Shown: in pieces, positions 35,801 through 47,563 of the stretch
Numbering within the stretch: position 1 is the first letter of the stretch
Layout of the letters: each line of letters opens with the position of its first letter
Source: Phoronis australis
Taxonomy: Eukaryota > Phoronida > Phoronidae
Assembly: GCA_002633005.1 (NCBI GenBank)
Contig: NMRA01000112.1
Span: 626,659 to 690,658 of the forward strand
Length of the DNA stretch: 64,000 nt
Direction: 5' to 3'
Notes under the pieces: model-generated
Databases searched by the model: none
Told to the model about the DNA's origin: nothing
The model's input: only the letters and a program-made list of their open reading frames with translations
Translations under genes and position numbers: made by a program

Positions 35801-38800
35801 TCGTCATTAGCTATGTGCTTGTACAATTAAGTTAATCCAAGCGACAAATCACACCTTTTCGGGCCATTTACAAGCTTCACACCTAAATGCATCAAAATGA
35901 CAAACTTCCTTGTGACCCTTGCCACACCGCTGTTTATGGCGCCAGTTGCCCCAGGTGTAACTGGTGCTAGTTTAAGTGCCTCTCTGCACAAACCTAAGTG
36001 TCCATCTGAACACAACTTATTAAGACAAGCTACCCCCATTGTACTGCAGTGAAGCTGATGGCAATATAATCCTAATAAATAAGAGTTGAATGAACCTTAG
36101 CCCTGGTTGGACATTCAAAGCACACACTATTGTTATGTAACAACTTCTGCTTACAGTTTGCTGTTTATACAGCTCCAGATGACTGACATGAAGCTCAGTT
36201 AAATTCTGAATATCCAATTTTTATTTTCAGTAGTAGTGTGGCTGTTATGTACCATATTACAAGCTCCACATCTCGACTAAGTTATCACAGCGTATTGAAA
36301 TTGTATAGCTGTTGCGCTCATAGGCTGCTACACAGTATCTCAGTTACAGCAGTTTATCACTTCCAAACTCTACATTGGTGACAGCAACTTTGTTGGGTTC
36401 GAACTCCACATTTGCAAAATCAGTTAATTCATTCGGCTGCAAATTAATAAAATTGTACGGGAAATAAAAGAGTGTCATTAAACTTCTATTTGGAAGATTT
36501 TTGTACCTACGGTACTTTTAGATACAAATTATTTTCACGGTTTTCAAAAGAAAATCAAGCAAACGCACAACTCACATGAGATCTCGACAAGCACTGTATG
36601 TCTGGACATACACAGCGGAAACGCTTGGGTTAACGCCAATGCTTGAGTAATCGCCCACCACCATCTTTTGCCAAATTCCGATGTAAGCGCCGGCTACTTC
36701 GGTAATCGCCCATCCCCCACTTTGAGCAAATTTCTGCTTCTCGGGTAATCACTCATTCCCAACCTACTGCTATCAGAACTTGAGCTTGAACCAACAGCTT
36801 TGCCTGAGGCTCGGACTTCCGTGTTTGCGGCAAACACGGCATGCTTACGTGCAGTAGTCTCAAAAAGCATGTTTTAGCCAGCATTTGTGGAATAGCTTAG
36901 ATACTGCAACTACCTTTTCCTAAACTTATTAACTGGTATTTTGTTAAATCAAGATAGGCCAACTTCGCAGAGTAATCATCGTTTAGTAATGATGTCAATC
37001 GGACTGTGACAATTGCACGTACAAGTTGCATGCACAGGGCACGTGATTTTGCTAGATTTATCTCCCGGGTCGACCTAGATTTGAATTGACCAATCAATCA
37101 CAACCCCCTCCCGTTGCCATTGCGCGCACGGAGCACTAGATTTCTTTCCCTGGTCCACCCTGATTTGAATTGAGCAAATAATCACACCCCCCATTCATTG
37201 CCGGCCGGGAACGAATCGTAATCGTTTTAATCGAGGAAACCAAATTTAGTCACGTTCACTGATCTGAAACAGTACAGGCTGATGTACAGTAAGTGGACTG
37301 CCATTCGAGTTTTATAAAGTTCTACCGTATGACATTTTGCAGCACACTAATATATTTAAAAACATCTGAGTTTTTAGAAACGGTCTTGCGAAATCACCCT
37401 TTCAAAGCTGAAATCCTGTTTCCGTTTGAGCCGTGAGAGTCTTTGTGGTTGTCGGGTTCAGCTGATTGACTGAACTTACAAGTTCTGTGCTCGAATGAAC
37501 ACCCTGCGCACTCGACCAATTCATCTAAAATTTGGACGGACGCGGCGACTGCTTGGGTAATCGCACACGCCCAGCTCAAGGTTCCCCAAATTAAGTGCCT
37601 AGGGCATTAACCCGTGAGTTTACGGTATTATGCAGAACTTAACAGATTACTTTCAAACACATCATGTGCAAGCATTTTCAAAAATATCTCGAAAATTGTG
37701 CAATTGATATAAATGACAGTCATTTGGGTAACGATACAAATTACAACAGGTATTAAAGATGGCTCTTTGTACATGGTATCGCATGAGAAAAAAATAGCAT
37801 AATTTTACTTCAGATGGAAGTAGTTTTAACGAGCAAGCAGACAGCTTGCAGACAAGTGTCATTTTGCAAATGTTGAATTGTTCCACTTGAGCAATGCTCA
37901 TGTCTGTTACGCATTTGGTGTGCAGGAATACATCACTTAGGAGTAATCAAGGGTTGAAGGTGATACAAAATGTGCATGACCGATACGGAACCGGTAACTC
38001 TCCCATGCTGGCTATCCACGATAATCAAGGACATGTACATTAACAATAAAACTTGTTTCCATAAAAATCAAAAAGTTTTGTTACCAAAGTGTTAGCAGAA
38101 AGGCACAAAATAAAAAGCTTTACCACTTTACCAATCTAACTTGAATACAATAGCTTCCACCAGACAATTTTTTGAGAAACTGTAGCCATTCAAAACATTA
38201 CAAAGCTTTTGAACAATGAAAAAGGGCCAATTTTTGCAAATATTTTTGTCTGGAATTGCTGACATTTTACCGTAACCCTGCAGACTAGTGTAAGAAACTT
38301 AAAAAGGTCAGCAGTCAGGTGAGGTGTGTTTACCACACGATGATGAAACAGATGAGTCAACGATAACAAGTTAAATACAAGTGATTACTCAACTAACTAA
38401 CCCTATGTTCTGGACTTTGTACTCAGCTTGTCTAAACTGTCATGTTAAGATTTCACGGTAGTGGGTAGTCGTGAATCAGATTTCTTATAAAGTTACTGTT
38501 AAGCACCACAGATGTACAGTAAAATTCTTCACCAATTTCTCACACATTGCCATTTTTCAAAAGCTGGTTACCATGGAACAAATAAAGGAAGCCTTTACCA
38601 ATTGTTGATTTACGACGTCTAAACGGTGCTAACAATATATTAAACTTTTCTTAACCTTTATTTTTGTAGAAAAATATCTACAAAATAAATTTCTTTCATC
38701 CACCATATTGTGTGCTAAATAGTTTAACACCATTTAAAGTCTGACAAAAATTATGTTAAAAGGAACTGCTATAATAGTACTTCCTTATGTCCAAGTATGT

Positions 38801-41724
38801 GTACAGTGTATACCTAAGGAACTGCTTTAACAGTACTAACTTATGTCCAAGTATGTGTAGTTTATACCTAAGCTACAATTCATAGCTGAACATCAACATT
38901 TTTCTGTAATGTGTCCACACAGACAATTACTAGTATTGTCCCGATCAATAATTCACTTTTTACCAACAAATCTTTAGAAAAATATTACATTTTGTTTTTT
39001 ACCACAACTACAAAGATCCATATTGGGACGCAGCGAAAGTTTGCTGCAGTCTTCTTGGTCTACACAAAAATGGAATGTCCAATTTTACCTGGCATCATTG
39101 GTCAGGGCTCGACACAACGAGCTGTAGGTCAAATTTATACCCTTAATTAGCACTTAATGTGAGCTGAGATTTTGGCTAAATCGCACCTCACATGACTTGG
39201 GCATTTCAGCTCCAGCGCGCCAAGTCGCATAGACTGAAAAGGCCCCAACAACGTCTCTGTTCAGTCGAACGAGAAAGCATGAGTGTCGCAACATGGGAAA
39301 TTGCCAAGACATCATTTTTTGGTTGAGTGACCTGGGGTCTGTAAATTTTGCCTAGGTTGCAAACGGTGATCCGCTTATTGCCAAAGAGCCAAGGATTGTT
39401 AGTGCCTTGTGCCATCTAAAAATTGGTTGTCTCGGCCCTCCCGGATGGTTATCGTTAATGTTGATCCCTAGCACTGTCGCGACCGGTCGTAGTTTTCCAA
39501 TGCAGTGTGTTGTGGTAAAAAACATAAAATATTCCTTGCTGCAAGGGGATTCCAATTCCATTACCAATAACCATTTTGGACACTCTCTTTTGAAAACCTG
39601 TAAGGACCTCTGCCAGGACCCTACTGTGTTATGGCGGCATGGCCTGTTCAGCAGATGGTTGAAAACTAAAGGTATATTTCTAAAAGAAAGCATTCTACAG
39701 GTCTCTTTGACATTGTGAGAGCAACATTGTGAGTCTACAACACTAACCAATTCTAATTCTGGCACTTTAAGTATGTAAGACACGTCTAATTGTCAAATGG
39801 AAGGGAAGAAGCATATTTCTTCATTCCAGAACATTTTGTGAGATGTTGGGCATTTTTGAGTGAATCGTTTGAATACCCCACAGCATGACAGTAGCAATTT
39901 GAGGACATGACAATCACAAAGAATTTAAATAAAAAATGAAGTACACAAGAGCAGGAATGCAATTCCCCAAGTACTCTTCAGGACAAGGGGAACTTCATCA
40001 TGCCGCCACTATATCCAAAAATGGTTAGTTACCCTAATTTATCTAAGATATCACATACAAACGTTTGTTCTTAAACAGAGTTTTTAACATTGCGTATTTC
40101 GACACTTAGTGAATTTCCTTTGCACTTGCCTAAATCAGTCACTAGATTGCTCCTATACATGTGAGTTGGTCATCAGATCGGTACAGACTACAGATTCACC
40201 CAAGAAAGTTGAAGAGTAAATTTCACAAAAGCTAAGACATACTGCTGTGGAGGGCAGCACGTTGATTATGCGGAAGTACATGTCCGACAGTTATTAGAAT
40301 GGTGTTGGGACTTGATGGCCAACTGCAACGCAACTACATCGACCAGCTGTTGTGGGCCCACCGTGTGGAAAGATCTTGAGCTTAATGGGCCGAAATCTTG
40401 AGGAATCACGGTGCTCAGCTGATGATTGCAGTTGGCCGTGGACGGCGTGGAGCACAAACATCTATCTTTGTGTATTTAATTCTATTTAAAGCAATTGCAA
40501 TTATCCATATGCTAACTGACAGAGCCAAACATAAACTTTCAGATGTCAACGGCTTTCAGTAGAATCATTCTATTGATGGTAAATACATGCGATATGTGAC
40601 TTTAGGACTGAAAAATTAAATAGTTTGCTCAAGACTGGTGCTCGTACCACATTCAAGAATATACATAAATGAGAAATCCGTCATTCACCTTGATTTTACA
40701 CATTATGGGAAGCTAAAAATGGCTAAAAGAGGAGTAAACGGGTTCCTCTTAAAAATGGCTACCGGGAATCAGTTCCACTGAATAACGGACGTTGCCATCA
40801 ATCAGTGAAAACTGGTTCTGGGGAGCCATTTACTCCACTTTTACCAAAAACTTTGCATTGGCGGCTGTTTTGGAAGATTTCAAGAACTAATAAGTCTTTC
40901 ATCAGACTCTGTTGATACGAAAAGCAGCACTTTTCTGACATTTNTCGACAACCTCCTAAGGTGTTCCTCTATGCGCAAAAGGTATTTATAACAACGTGAC
41001 TTTGATGGTTTAGTCGGTGCGAGGCATAATTCGCCGAAAAGCTTCCGGCGTACAGAGCGCCTATAGCCTCTACATCGCCTCTGGTTCGGGCCAACAGAGG
41101 CGATGGTCATTGCCTACTATCAATCAAGAAATTTCAGTTTGAATGTCAGCGTCCCAAAATTTAAAATGTCCAAACTGGAGAATTTTTATCTTAAAGTGAC
41201 AATTTAAAGGTTGTCCTGACATTATTCATACAGCTAGCTGGGTGTATACTCAGACACGAGGCCACACGCAGCCCCTCAGCTGACTGCAGTACACTTGCGT
41301 CTTCCACATGCCACATGGCAGTGCATGACACAACCAGGGGATGTACTGCCTACTGAATTAACACTGTGAAATACGATAAAAAGAGACTAGGCTAAAACGT
41401 AAAGCGCCCCGTATTTGAGCAGTTCATTAACTTACTTGGGCCATAGAAATGTTTTCCTCGAGTGACATCAAAAACTTTTCCATTAACACCGACCAGAACA
41501 CGACCATCTTCGCTTTTTCCGTCGAATTCACGCAGCTGTTCTAAAGTAAAATCTCTTTTTTTCAGTGGCTTATACTCTGGGGCCACGGGTCCTTTCGGTG
41601 GAGTCTGCCGGCTTGTGATGATTTTATAAATAAGATAACAACATATTGCAATTAGTATAACGTTAAGTGGACTGGTAAAAAGTTCTGTGGCAAGAGTCCA
41701 CAAAGGAGAAACACTGTCCGCCAT
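26675..41724 (-). CDS. PGRMC1: PGRMC, membrane-associated haem-binding protein (three exons)
   Basis: Exons 41724-41436, 30852-30697 and 26802-26675 join in phase into 190 residues; human PGRMC1 has 195. Residues 1-15 are a short N-terminal tail, about 17-37 a membrane helix ([20 protein letters not shown]), and about 58-155 a cytochrome b5-like MAPR domain beginning [14 protein letters not shown]. The segment [18 protein letters not shown] holds Tyr100, equivalent to the haem-ligand tyrosine of human PGRMC1, and Lys150-Tyr151 ([10 protein letters not shown]) are also kept. The acidic tail YSDTEEEP resembles the casein kinase 2 site. PGRMC proteins bind haem in the ER membrane and interact with cytochromes P450. 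This is likely the pro-orthologue of PGRMC1 and PGRMC2. Introns of 10.6 and 3.8 kb hold many repeats. Confidence 0.96.
28947..30340. mobile_element. Inverted-repeat element, about 1.4 kb, with tandem subterminal motifs
   Basis: The ends are inverted: GTGAGAAAC at about 28951 and GTTTCTCAC at about 30327. Internal arms at 29028-29084 and 30205-30261 are reverse complements over about 57 bases with about two mismatches. Each end holds two or more repeats of the type ACGCACCTAAAAACATGACC and CGCCCCACCACAAAACAGGA. Between the arms I find no transposase. The frame 29885-30289 runs into the right arm. A perfect 13-bp hairpin lies inside at 29771-29801. Confidence 0.8.
29771..29801. other. Perfect 13-bp hairpin
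   Basis: GCAAAGCTGTATA and TATACAGCTTTGC are perfect reverse complements around the loop TTTAG. It lies inside the 28947-30340 element. Confidence 0.9.
30697..30852 (-). CDS. PGRMC1: PGRMC exon 2
   Basis: Acceptor TTTCTCTGCAG, then [20 protein letters not shown] to [10 protein letters not shown], donor CAG/GTAACA. It contains the haem-contact tyrosine and the DDLSDL helix typical of the family. Confidence 0.96.
34189..34555. repeat. First copy of a 367-bp duplication near an n
   Basis: It repeats at 34682-35049, starting one base after the n at 34681. Flanks after the copies differ (AGCGGAG versus TGCTGTC), as expected for two allelic contigs or a partly diverged duplication. Confidence 0.88.
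35205..35248. repeat. TG / TGTGCG microsatellite
   Basis: About 44 bases of alternating TG with interspersed GTGCG units. Confidence 0.95.
35447..35555. repeat. Partial inverted copy of the 7794-8115 repeat
   Basis: The reverse complement reads GCATGCTCCTAACTATGC, GACAATGCTATTTTAAC and GCTAAACAAAGTGCAGTTG, matching 7797-7895 and 43558-43640. Confidence 0.7.
35578..35673. mobile_element. Small foldback element
   Basis: GTCTGATATAAC (35578) pairs with GTTATATCAGAC (35662), and ATTTTGAGAACCAGTTT (35598) pairs perfectly with AAACTGGTTCTCAAAAT (35637). The 96-base unit has a 22-base central loop. A relative may lie at 40690-40860. Confidence 0.85.
38761..38872. repeat. Two-copy tandem repeat, 57-bp period
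   Basis: AGGAACTGCTATAATAGTAC followed by TTATGTCCAAGTATGTGTA occurs at 38761 and again, slightly changed, at 38818. Confidence 0.85.
40690..40860. repeat. Imperfect foldback repeat
   Basis: GGCTAAAAGAGGAGTAAACG at about 40721 is mirrored by the reverse complement of ATTTACTCCACTTTTACC at about 40828. The centre (CAGTTCCACTGAATAACGGA) resembles the loop of the 35578 element. Confidence 0.5.
41002..41115. repeat. Diverged left end of the 1-kb repeat family
   Basis: GATGGTTTAG, GCGAGGCATAATTCGCCGAA and GCTTCCGG align with the left inverted-repeat end of the element at 26-540, and similarity continues weakly to about 41115. Confidence 0.6.
41436..41724 (-). CDS. PGRMC1: PGRMC exon 1 with start codon
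   Basis: ATG at 41724 opens [20 protein letters not shown], and the exon ends [15 protein letters not shown] at the donor CCAA/GTAAGT. TSPLN just before the membrane helix and KVFDVT-X-G-X-FYGP are family signatures. Phase 1. Confidence 0.95.
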
Positions 41725-44109
41725 ACTTATTTGAATGGTGTCAATGACCTTGACATTACTTTTAACAAAAGGGATCGGTTATGTTCCCGCAGAGAGTCGC
41801 GCCAAAATTATAGATCAACAAAGCATACCATGTCTATATTTTCCATCTCTATTCAGTCTATAAGTGTCTCCATTATAATGGGTATAGCTGAAGGAATGTG
41901 TTGTAAACGGCTGTTAGACTCTCTTCCGGATTCTCCCAAGTTATAGGACGGGCCGTAGTGCCACGACATGTTCCGTTATTACCCGGAATATCACGAATAA
42001 TTATCAGAACATAGTCTTACCGTAAATTTCCAAAAATAGGCCCATGGGCATGTAATATCAAAAAGACATTTCAAAAGCATCAGATGAAACCAAATATACG
42101 CCTGGACGTATTTTCGGAAAAAGGGCGTATTGTCGGACAATGTTTCAAGCATTTTACGGTGCAGTTTTAAACCAAGTAAACATTTATTTTTCACCCACGA
42201 TTGTTTTCGTCAAAGTTTAGTTCCCAACAAAGTCACCTCATCTCGTTAGAAATGAGAGTCATTTGAAGGAAATCGTCATCCCAAAACATAATGTCTTTCC
42301 AAAATAACTTATTTCAAAACACATTACCGATACGCATCGGCTTAATCCATCAGATTTTCGAAACGTGCTAAAAACATGAAAATACGCTTACGGGAGCGCT
42401 TACAGAAAATTTTGCGAAAACGGTCTCATGAGCGTACTTTTGTGTGGAGCTTTTTTCGAAAACTCCCGGTGTAGACCACATGATACGTTTTTTTAAAACA
42501 CTTAAAATGCAAAGAGTATAAAGACCACGGTCTTGTACTCAAGTGTTTGGTCAAACCGTTATTTCAGACTAGAACAGTTTTCGGGATTTTTTTGTTTTTG
42601 CCAATCACCACAACTAAAATGTAAAGTAATGTCTAAGATTATGATAAAAAATTGATTGATTATTGGCATTATAGAAATATTAATTGAATAATACAACAAA
42701 AAAAAATTTCCTCGTCAGGCCAGAATGCAACTGACCCCGTCAGACTATCACCATGCCCTTACATTCCAGTATAAGACAGTATATACTTAAGGCCGCATGG
42801 CCTTATATGTTCCGAGTAATACGGTAGGCTAACTGTTGGAATCTTCGCCGGGATTTTCTGCTTCTTCTAGAAAGTTATTCTCACCCTGTTAAAGACCAGG
42901 AAGTATTGGCGTCTAGCTTTATTTCTAGTCATCCAAGCTTACCGCGAAAAGGTCTATAGCTTTCTGTTTCATCAAGAAGGCCAGCTTTACCGAAACGCCT
43001 TCCTGGTTTCATGCGGAATCAATTATGTAAATAGTTGATACTTGAATATTTACGCATTAGAAACCTGATACTTCATGAATGGAGTCCGCTGTCGTCACGA
43101 AAGGGCTCTTCATCAGCCGGAAATCTGATCTGAAGCCCTATGTAACTATATATGTAATGCAGTAGAGCAACAACCGCACTAGCGACGGCTTTACGGCAAT
43201 TAATAAAACACAGGCTAAGATAAATTAATATATCATGGACTAAAACTCTTAATTTTTCTATCTGTGTTACTTATGAAATTTAATTCCTCGTAAGAAGTTG
43301 CAGTAGCATCATATTTACCTGAAGAAATGCGTTAAAAGTCAATCAAAATAGATGCGTGAGGTTTCGGTTCTCACAGCGGTATATTGTTGATGAATGGTTT
43401 TAATGGATAACTGATTTGCCAGTCGTGATGCGGACAACGCACGACGGCTTTTGATTATCAAGAAAATTTGTCGACAAGCTAAGCGGCAAATATTTGTGTT
43501 GTTTTTGACGAAGTAATACACTGTTCTCATGCATTCCATATTGCTGTTTTTATTTGTATGCTCCCAACTATGCTAGTGTATAAAAGGAACTAAACTAAAA
43601 TGTTATTTGGACATCATCTACGCTAAACAAAGTGCAGTTCTATTCATTATCAGCCTGTTAATATGAAAACAAAAAAATCTGTAAATAGATGACCTCTGCA
43701 CTAATGACGTGCCTTGGGGGCTCATATAACCCCCATCATGCAGCGTTATTCTCCAACACCACGTCACGATACTTATTGGACGCGGTTGAGTGATTTACGG
43801 CAGACCATCTTCAACATAAAACTCGTTCTTAAAAACATTTGGCAATTTTCAACCTACTTCATATTCACATCGTCGCTATACGTTAACTAATTCCACAAAC
43901 ACAGAGATAAGGGATTAGCGTGCAAGTTCCATTTTAAGTGACTTACGAAGGTCTGTGAGGTTCGAGAGCTATGGATTCCTTCCCAGTACCATTCTTAAAG
44001 GAATTATTGATTCGTTAATTTATTTGTTAGTTTCTTGAATATTGTCAGAAATAAAAAAAAAATCAAATAAATAAAAGAATAACATTCCTTAGTAATTGGC
44101 TTCAATCAA
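41725..44109. other. Upstream flank of PGRMC and repeat DNA
   Basis: The PGRMC promoter and 5' UTR must start here. The only other feature is the interspersed repeat at 43555-43872. No gene is seen. Confidence 0.5.
43555..43872. repeat. Interspersed repeat, relative of 7794-8115
   Basis: It aligns over its whole length to 7794-8115, including GGGGGCTCATATAACCCCCA against CGGGCTCACATAGCCCACG, itself a short inverted repeat. Confidence 0.7.
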
Positions 44110-44253
44110 AATAAAATTACCTGAAACACTGTTGTTGTGTGCTGTTTCTCCAAGTGCTGTCATCAGCTAGAATGCATCCTCATCGATAATTTCGACCCCT
44201 AATCTAGAATCATCTCGGATGCCGGGTCCCCGAAGTTGATCAGGCTTCGGTTA

Positions 44254-45354
44254 TCACTTGGAGTGCCACCTGTTGTCTCGCTGTAACCATAACCACGACG
44301 ACGCCTCTTCAGCAGATCTCATCACTGACTGCACCAAATTCTTCCTCGACACTGTGCTGATACCTAGGAACTTCATCAACCTCCACATGCTGCTCCCGAT
44401 CAAACCCCTACATCCTACTTCGACTGGCATACAAAAACACTTCCAATCAGCTACTGAACAATCATGGGAAAGTTCTGCATACTTAAGCATTTTCCTCTCG
44501 TTGGCCTCTAACATTCGGGATTCCCATGGTACTGTAAGTTCTACTATGATGACCGTCTTTGTACCATCTGACCATAATACCAAGTCAGGCCGGAGTGTCG
44601 TCTTCACTATATGGCTCGGGAATACTGCCAACGGCCCTACATCCACTATCATCTTCCAATCACTCGCTGTAGTCAACACACCTGCATCTTTCCTCCTCCC
44701 CAATGCACCTTCTCTGCAAAATGATATTAGTGGGCTTTCGGTGTTGCTAACCACCTTCCTTCTTTCTAAATCCAAAATATGCGCAATCACCTTGAGAATC
44801 TTGTCATATCTCCTCTTGTATTTGCCTTCTGCCAAAGCCGACTTACAGGATGACAAAACGTGATGTAAAGTGCAGCGCTCCCCACAACTGCTGCAAGAAT
44901 CGTCTTCTATCCTTCCCCATAACTTCAGGTTTGTCGGACTAGGGAGTACGTCATGCACAGAACGCAGGATAAAACTTAATCTGTTCTGGTCACATGAAAT
45001 CAGGTCGTTCGCTGTAAAGCACCTACTGTGAACCCCCTCCCATGCTGTCCAGGAGCCCTGCTTTCTCAAACCAACAGCATGAGAAAAGCGCTTCTCCTCT
45101 TCCTGATGACGTACTTCGTCTTACACCCTAGAACCACGCTCTTTCCCTCTAGCTGTCTTCCACCTCTTAAACGGTTTCATGCCAAGGCCTTCACGTCCTC
45201 TAGAAACTGCCCCTACTAAGTCTTTATGGTGAAGCCTGCTCTCTGCTGATGCTACTTCCTCCTCTGGACTCCACTTCCTTTCCGCAAAAACGTCAATCTT
45301 TACACCACTGATATCATCATCTTTCGAGTCCCTCAGAGTCAGGAAAATCCTGCA
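44254..45354 (-). pseudogene. Retrotransposon C-terminal part: zinc knuckle and nuclease-like domain
   Basis: After the TAG at 45355-45357 the frame continues in phase, with a further TAA at 45121-45123. It contains ASAESRLHHKDLVGAVSRGR, then VHDVLPSPTNLKLWGR, then a C-X2-C-X7-H-X4-C knuckle (CSSCGERCTLHHVLSSC). Further on, RPDLVLWSDGTKTVIIVELT fits the PD-(D/E)XK pattern of a restriction-like endonuclease, followed by MPVEVGCRG and a Trp-rich end. The order knuckle then nuclease is the C-terminal arrangement of R2/NeSL-type non-LTR elements. The family is common in invertebrate genomes in my recollection. Confidence 0.88.
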
Positions 45355-45744
45355 CTAAACGACTTTAAACTCTTCCACAATAGATCGTATAGGTAGGTTT
45401 ACTGCTGAAGACCTCATGTACAGGCTCAACCTGGTGAAACTTGGCGGGATGCCTAACCCCTTGCGCAACCAGCGGCTAACCAAGCGCTCCATCCTCTCCG
45501 CTGCTGTCATAGGTAGATCGTACACTGTCAAAGGCCACATGGACTTTGGGAATAGACCAAACTGGTAACACCACACCTTAAAGCGGCCAGGTAGTCCACA
45601 CTTATCGATCTTCTGAAGATTTTCCTGTAAACTTTTCAGCGCTGCTTTTACATGATCTCCATCCTTCAATGTGCTGTCATACTCTTTCCCCAGATACTTC
45701 ACTGACTTGTCAGACACCGAAGGTATCACATCTTCATCCACCAA
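45355..45744 (-). pseudogene. Retrotransposon middle part after reverse transcriptase (thumb region)
   Basis: The frame runs from a frameshift near 45748 to a TAG at 45355-45357. It reads through KSVKYLGKEYDSTLKDGDHV, WCYQFGLFPKSMWPLTVYDL and AERMERLVSRWLRKGLGIP, which is the region following the RT palm in this element class. The frame is one base out of register with the palm piece. Confidence 0.85.
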
Positions 45745-45818
45745 GCGAAATGTGGGTTAATCTTCCATCGAACCAGCACTAAACTCCTTGATTTTGCTAC
45801 TTTGAACTCCATACGAGC

Positions 45819-46307
45819 TCACCTGGCTAGATCACCCAAGGCTTTTAGAATCCGGCCTGCCCCTAATGCCGACTGAGTTGTAACAGTGAGATCATCCACA
45901 TATGCTAGACAACTTGGTAGACGCTTGTTCTGCAACAAAGGTCCCCTCCACTTCTTGGATGCTCGCTTAATCATAACATTCATGGCCATCACAAACAGAA
46001 TTATAGAAATTGTGCACCCAGTAATGATCCCCTTCTGCAAAGGTTGCCACTCCGTTGTAATACCATTAACTGAGAATCTCATTCTTGCTCCCGTGAAGTA
46101 TTTGCTGATGAGAGAACGCAGATCTTCCGGCAAATGATACATACACATCGCCTTCTCTATAAGCTTGTGTGGCATCCACCCATAAGCATTGGCCATGTCA
46201 AGCCATACCACAGACAGGTCTTTCTTCAATTTCTTTGCATCCTTGATTAACTCTGTGATCACGCAATTGTGTTCTAAACAGCCAGAATGGCCGGGAATGC
46301 CTCCCTT
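45819..46307 (-). pseudogene. Retrotransposon reverse transcriptase palm
   Basis: In phase after the stop at 46308, it holds VVWLDMANAYG (first catalytic Asp motif), QKGIITGCTISIILFVMAMN and the catalytic box LAYVDDLTVTT. A TGA at 45819-45821 stands where the reading frame otherwise continues as ARMEFKVAKSRSLVL, so a Trp codon was probably lost. Confidence 0.9.
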
Positions 46308-47563
46308 CTACACGGATGGGTTGATGTAACTGTTCTCCAACAAATATGTCGTTAGCCTGTCTGCCAGCACAGCGAAAAAGACTTTCCCCTCCACATCCAA
46401 TAACGAGATAGGACGGAAGTCACCAATCTTCACAGAGCCTTTGCCTTTCGGAATGTACACCCCTTCCGCCTTTCCCCATCTCCAAGGCAACTCCTTCGAG
46501 CGCCAAATCATTCTCAACAGCTTCCAAAGGCAGTGTAATAACCTTGGACACTTCTTATAAACTATATAAGGTAGCCCGGATGGGCCTGGAGCTGATCCCG
46601 ACTTGGCGTTCATGACCACCTTCCTGACATCACAGAACTTAAAATCGCCAACCTCTAAAGGTACACTCGGAAATTCTTCTTTATCCATCCAGTCAAAATC
46701 TTCCAAATGTTCCTCGCACCGACTGCCACTATGAACCTCCTCCAGATGTCTTTCCAGCTCGTCCTTTGAGCATCTGAGCTGCCCACTTGTCTCTTTCCCA
46801 AAAAGCTCCTTCGTGAACTTGTATGGATTGGAGCGAAATCTCTTTCTCTTCCGAATCTTCTCGGGCTTCCTCTTTCTAAGCTGCTCTGCCTTGCACAAAG
46901 ATAAAAGTTTACACCTCAGGTCCTGTCTTAAATGGGTTAAGCCTCTCCTTTCATGACCCTCAGCTCTCTTCCACTGCCTCTCAAGGTCCCTCAACTCCAC
47001 CCGGATCTCCTTGATCTCCCTCTGTCTTCTGCTAGGCCCTTGCGCGGTTGGATTTTTTCTCTTCGCCGCCACGCCAAATCGATCTTTGCAAACTGTATAG
47101 ACCAGCTCAGTCATGGTGATCAGTTTCTTCTGCGCAGTACCCTTTAAATTCGCCTCTAGAATGCCATCAAGATCCTCATCCAGAAGACTCCAGGCCTTTG
47201 AGTCATTGCCTATCTGCCAAGTAATCCGCTCCTTCCTTGCCACCTGAAATAGTGCTTCAGCTCTTCGCCTCGGAATGCTGTCTGAATCCCGGACCTCACA
47301 TGTTTCCGTGAGCAACTGTGACATGGAAAGCAACACAAACTCTGAGTCCTGCTCTTCCCTGTCATATGTAAATACTTCAATACTGTCCCTGTCCAACGTA
47401 TCTGAGTCTGGTACCGTGCCGTCGTGTTCAACCTCTGATGCAGCGGACGCACTTGCTTCCCCCATTGCTCCATGGGCTTTGAAGATCAACGCTCTGTGGG
47501 TTTTACCCTGGCTATCCTCTTCAGTCGTCTTACTAGGAGTACTAGTAGTACCACCTAAGCGTT
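46308..47563 (-). pseudogene. Retrotransposon N-terminal part with first RT motifs
   Basis: About 417 codons. The first 230 residues are highly charged with a Lys/Arg cluster (RKRKPEKIRKRKRFRSNPYK). The RT domain then begins with SGSAPGPSGLPYIVYKK, VYIPKGKGSVKIGDFRPISL and LLDVEGKVFFAVLADRL. It ends at a TAG (46308-46310) with homologous sequence KGGIPGHSGCLEHN straight after, so a Gln codon probably became a stop. Confidence 0.9.

Larger units (their letters stand above)
30853..41435. other. PGRMC intron 1, repeat-rich
   Basis: Intron of 10.6 kb with two n positions (34681, 40944). It holds a direct duplication (34189-35049), a TG microsatellite, a partial repeat at 35447-35555, foldback elements (35578-35673 and 40690-40860), a diverged repeat end (41002-41115), phrases like GGGTAATCGCCCA repeated loosely at 36620-37570, and an imperfect 85-bp tandem pair around 37035-37205. 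No second gene is secure. Confidence 0.55.

Noticed and set aside
39352-39783. Overlapping frames of 143 codons (-) and 103 codons (+) as a gene or transposase
   Set aside because: Both strands are open, neither shows a known motif, and no splice or promoter context fits. Possibly decayed repeat.
44258-44863. 201-codon plus-strand frame
   Set aside because: It is antisense to the retrotransposon nuclease region, whose motifs are on the minus strand.
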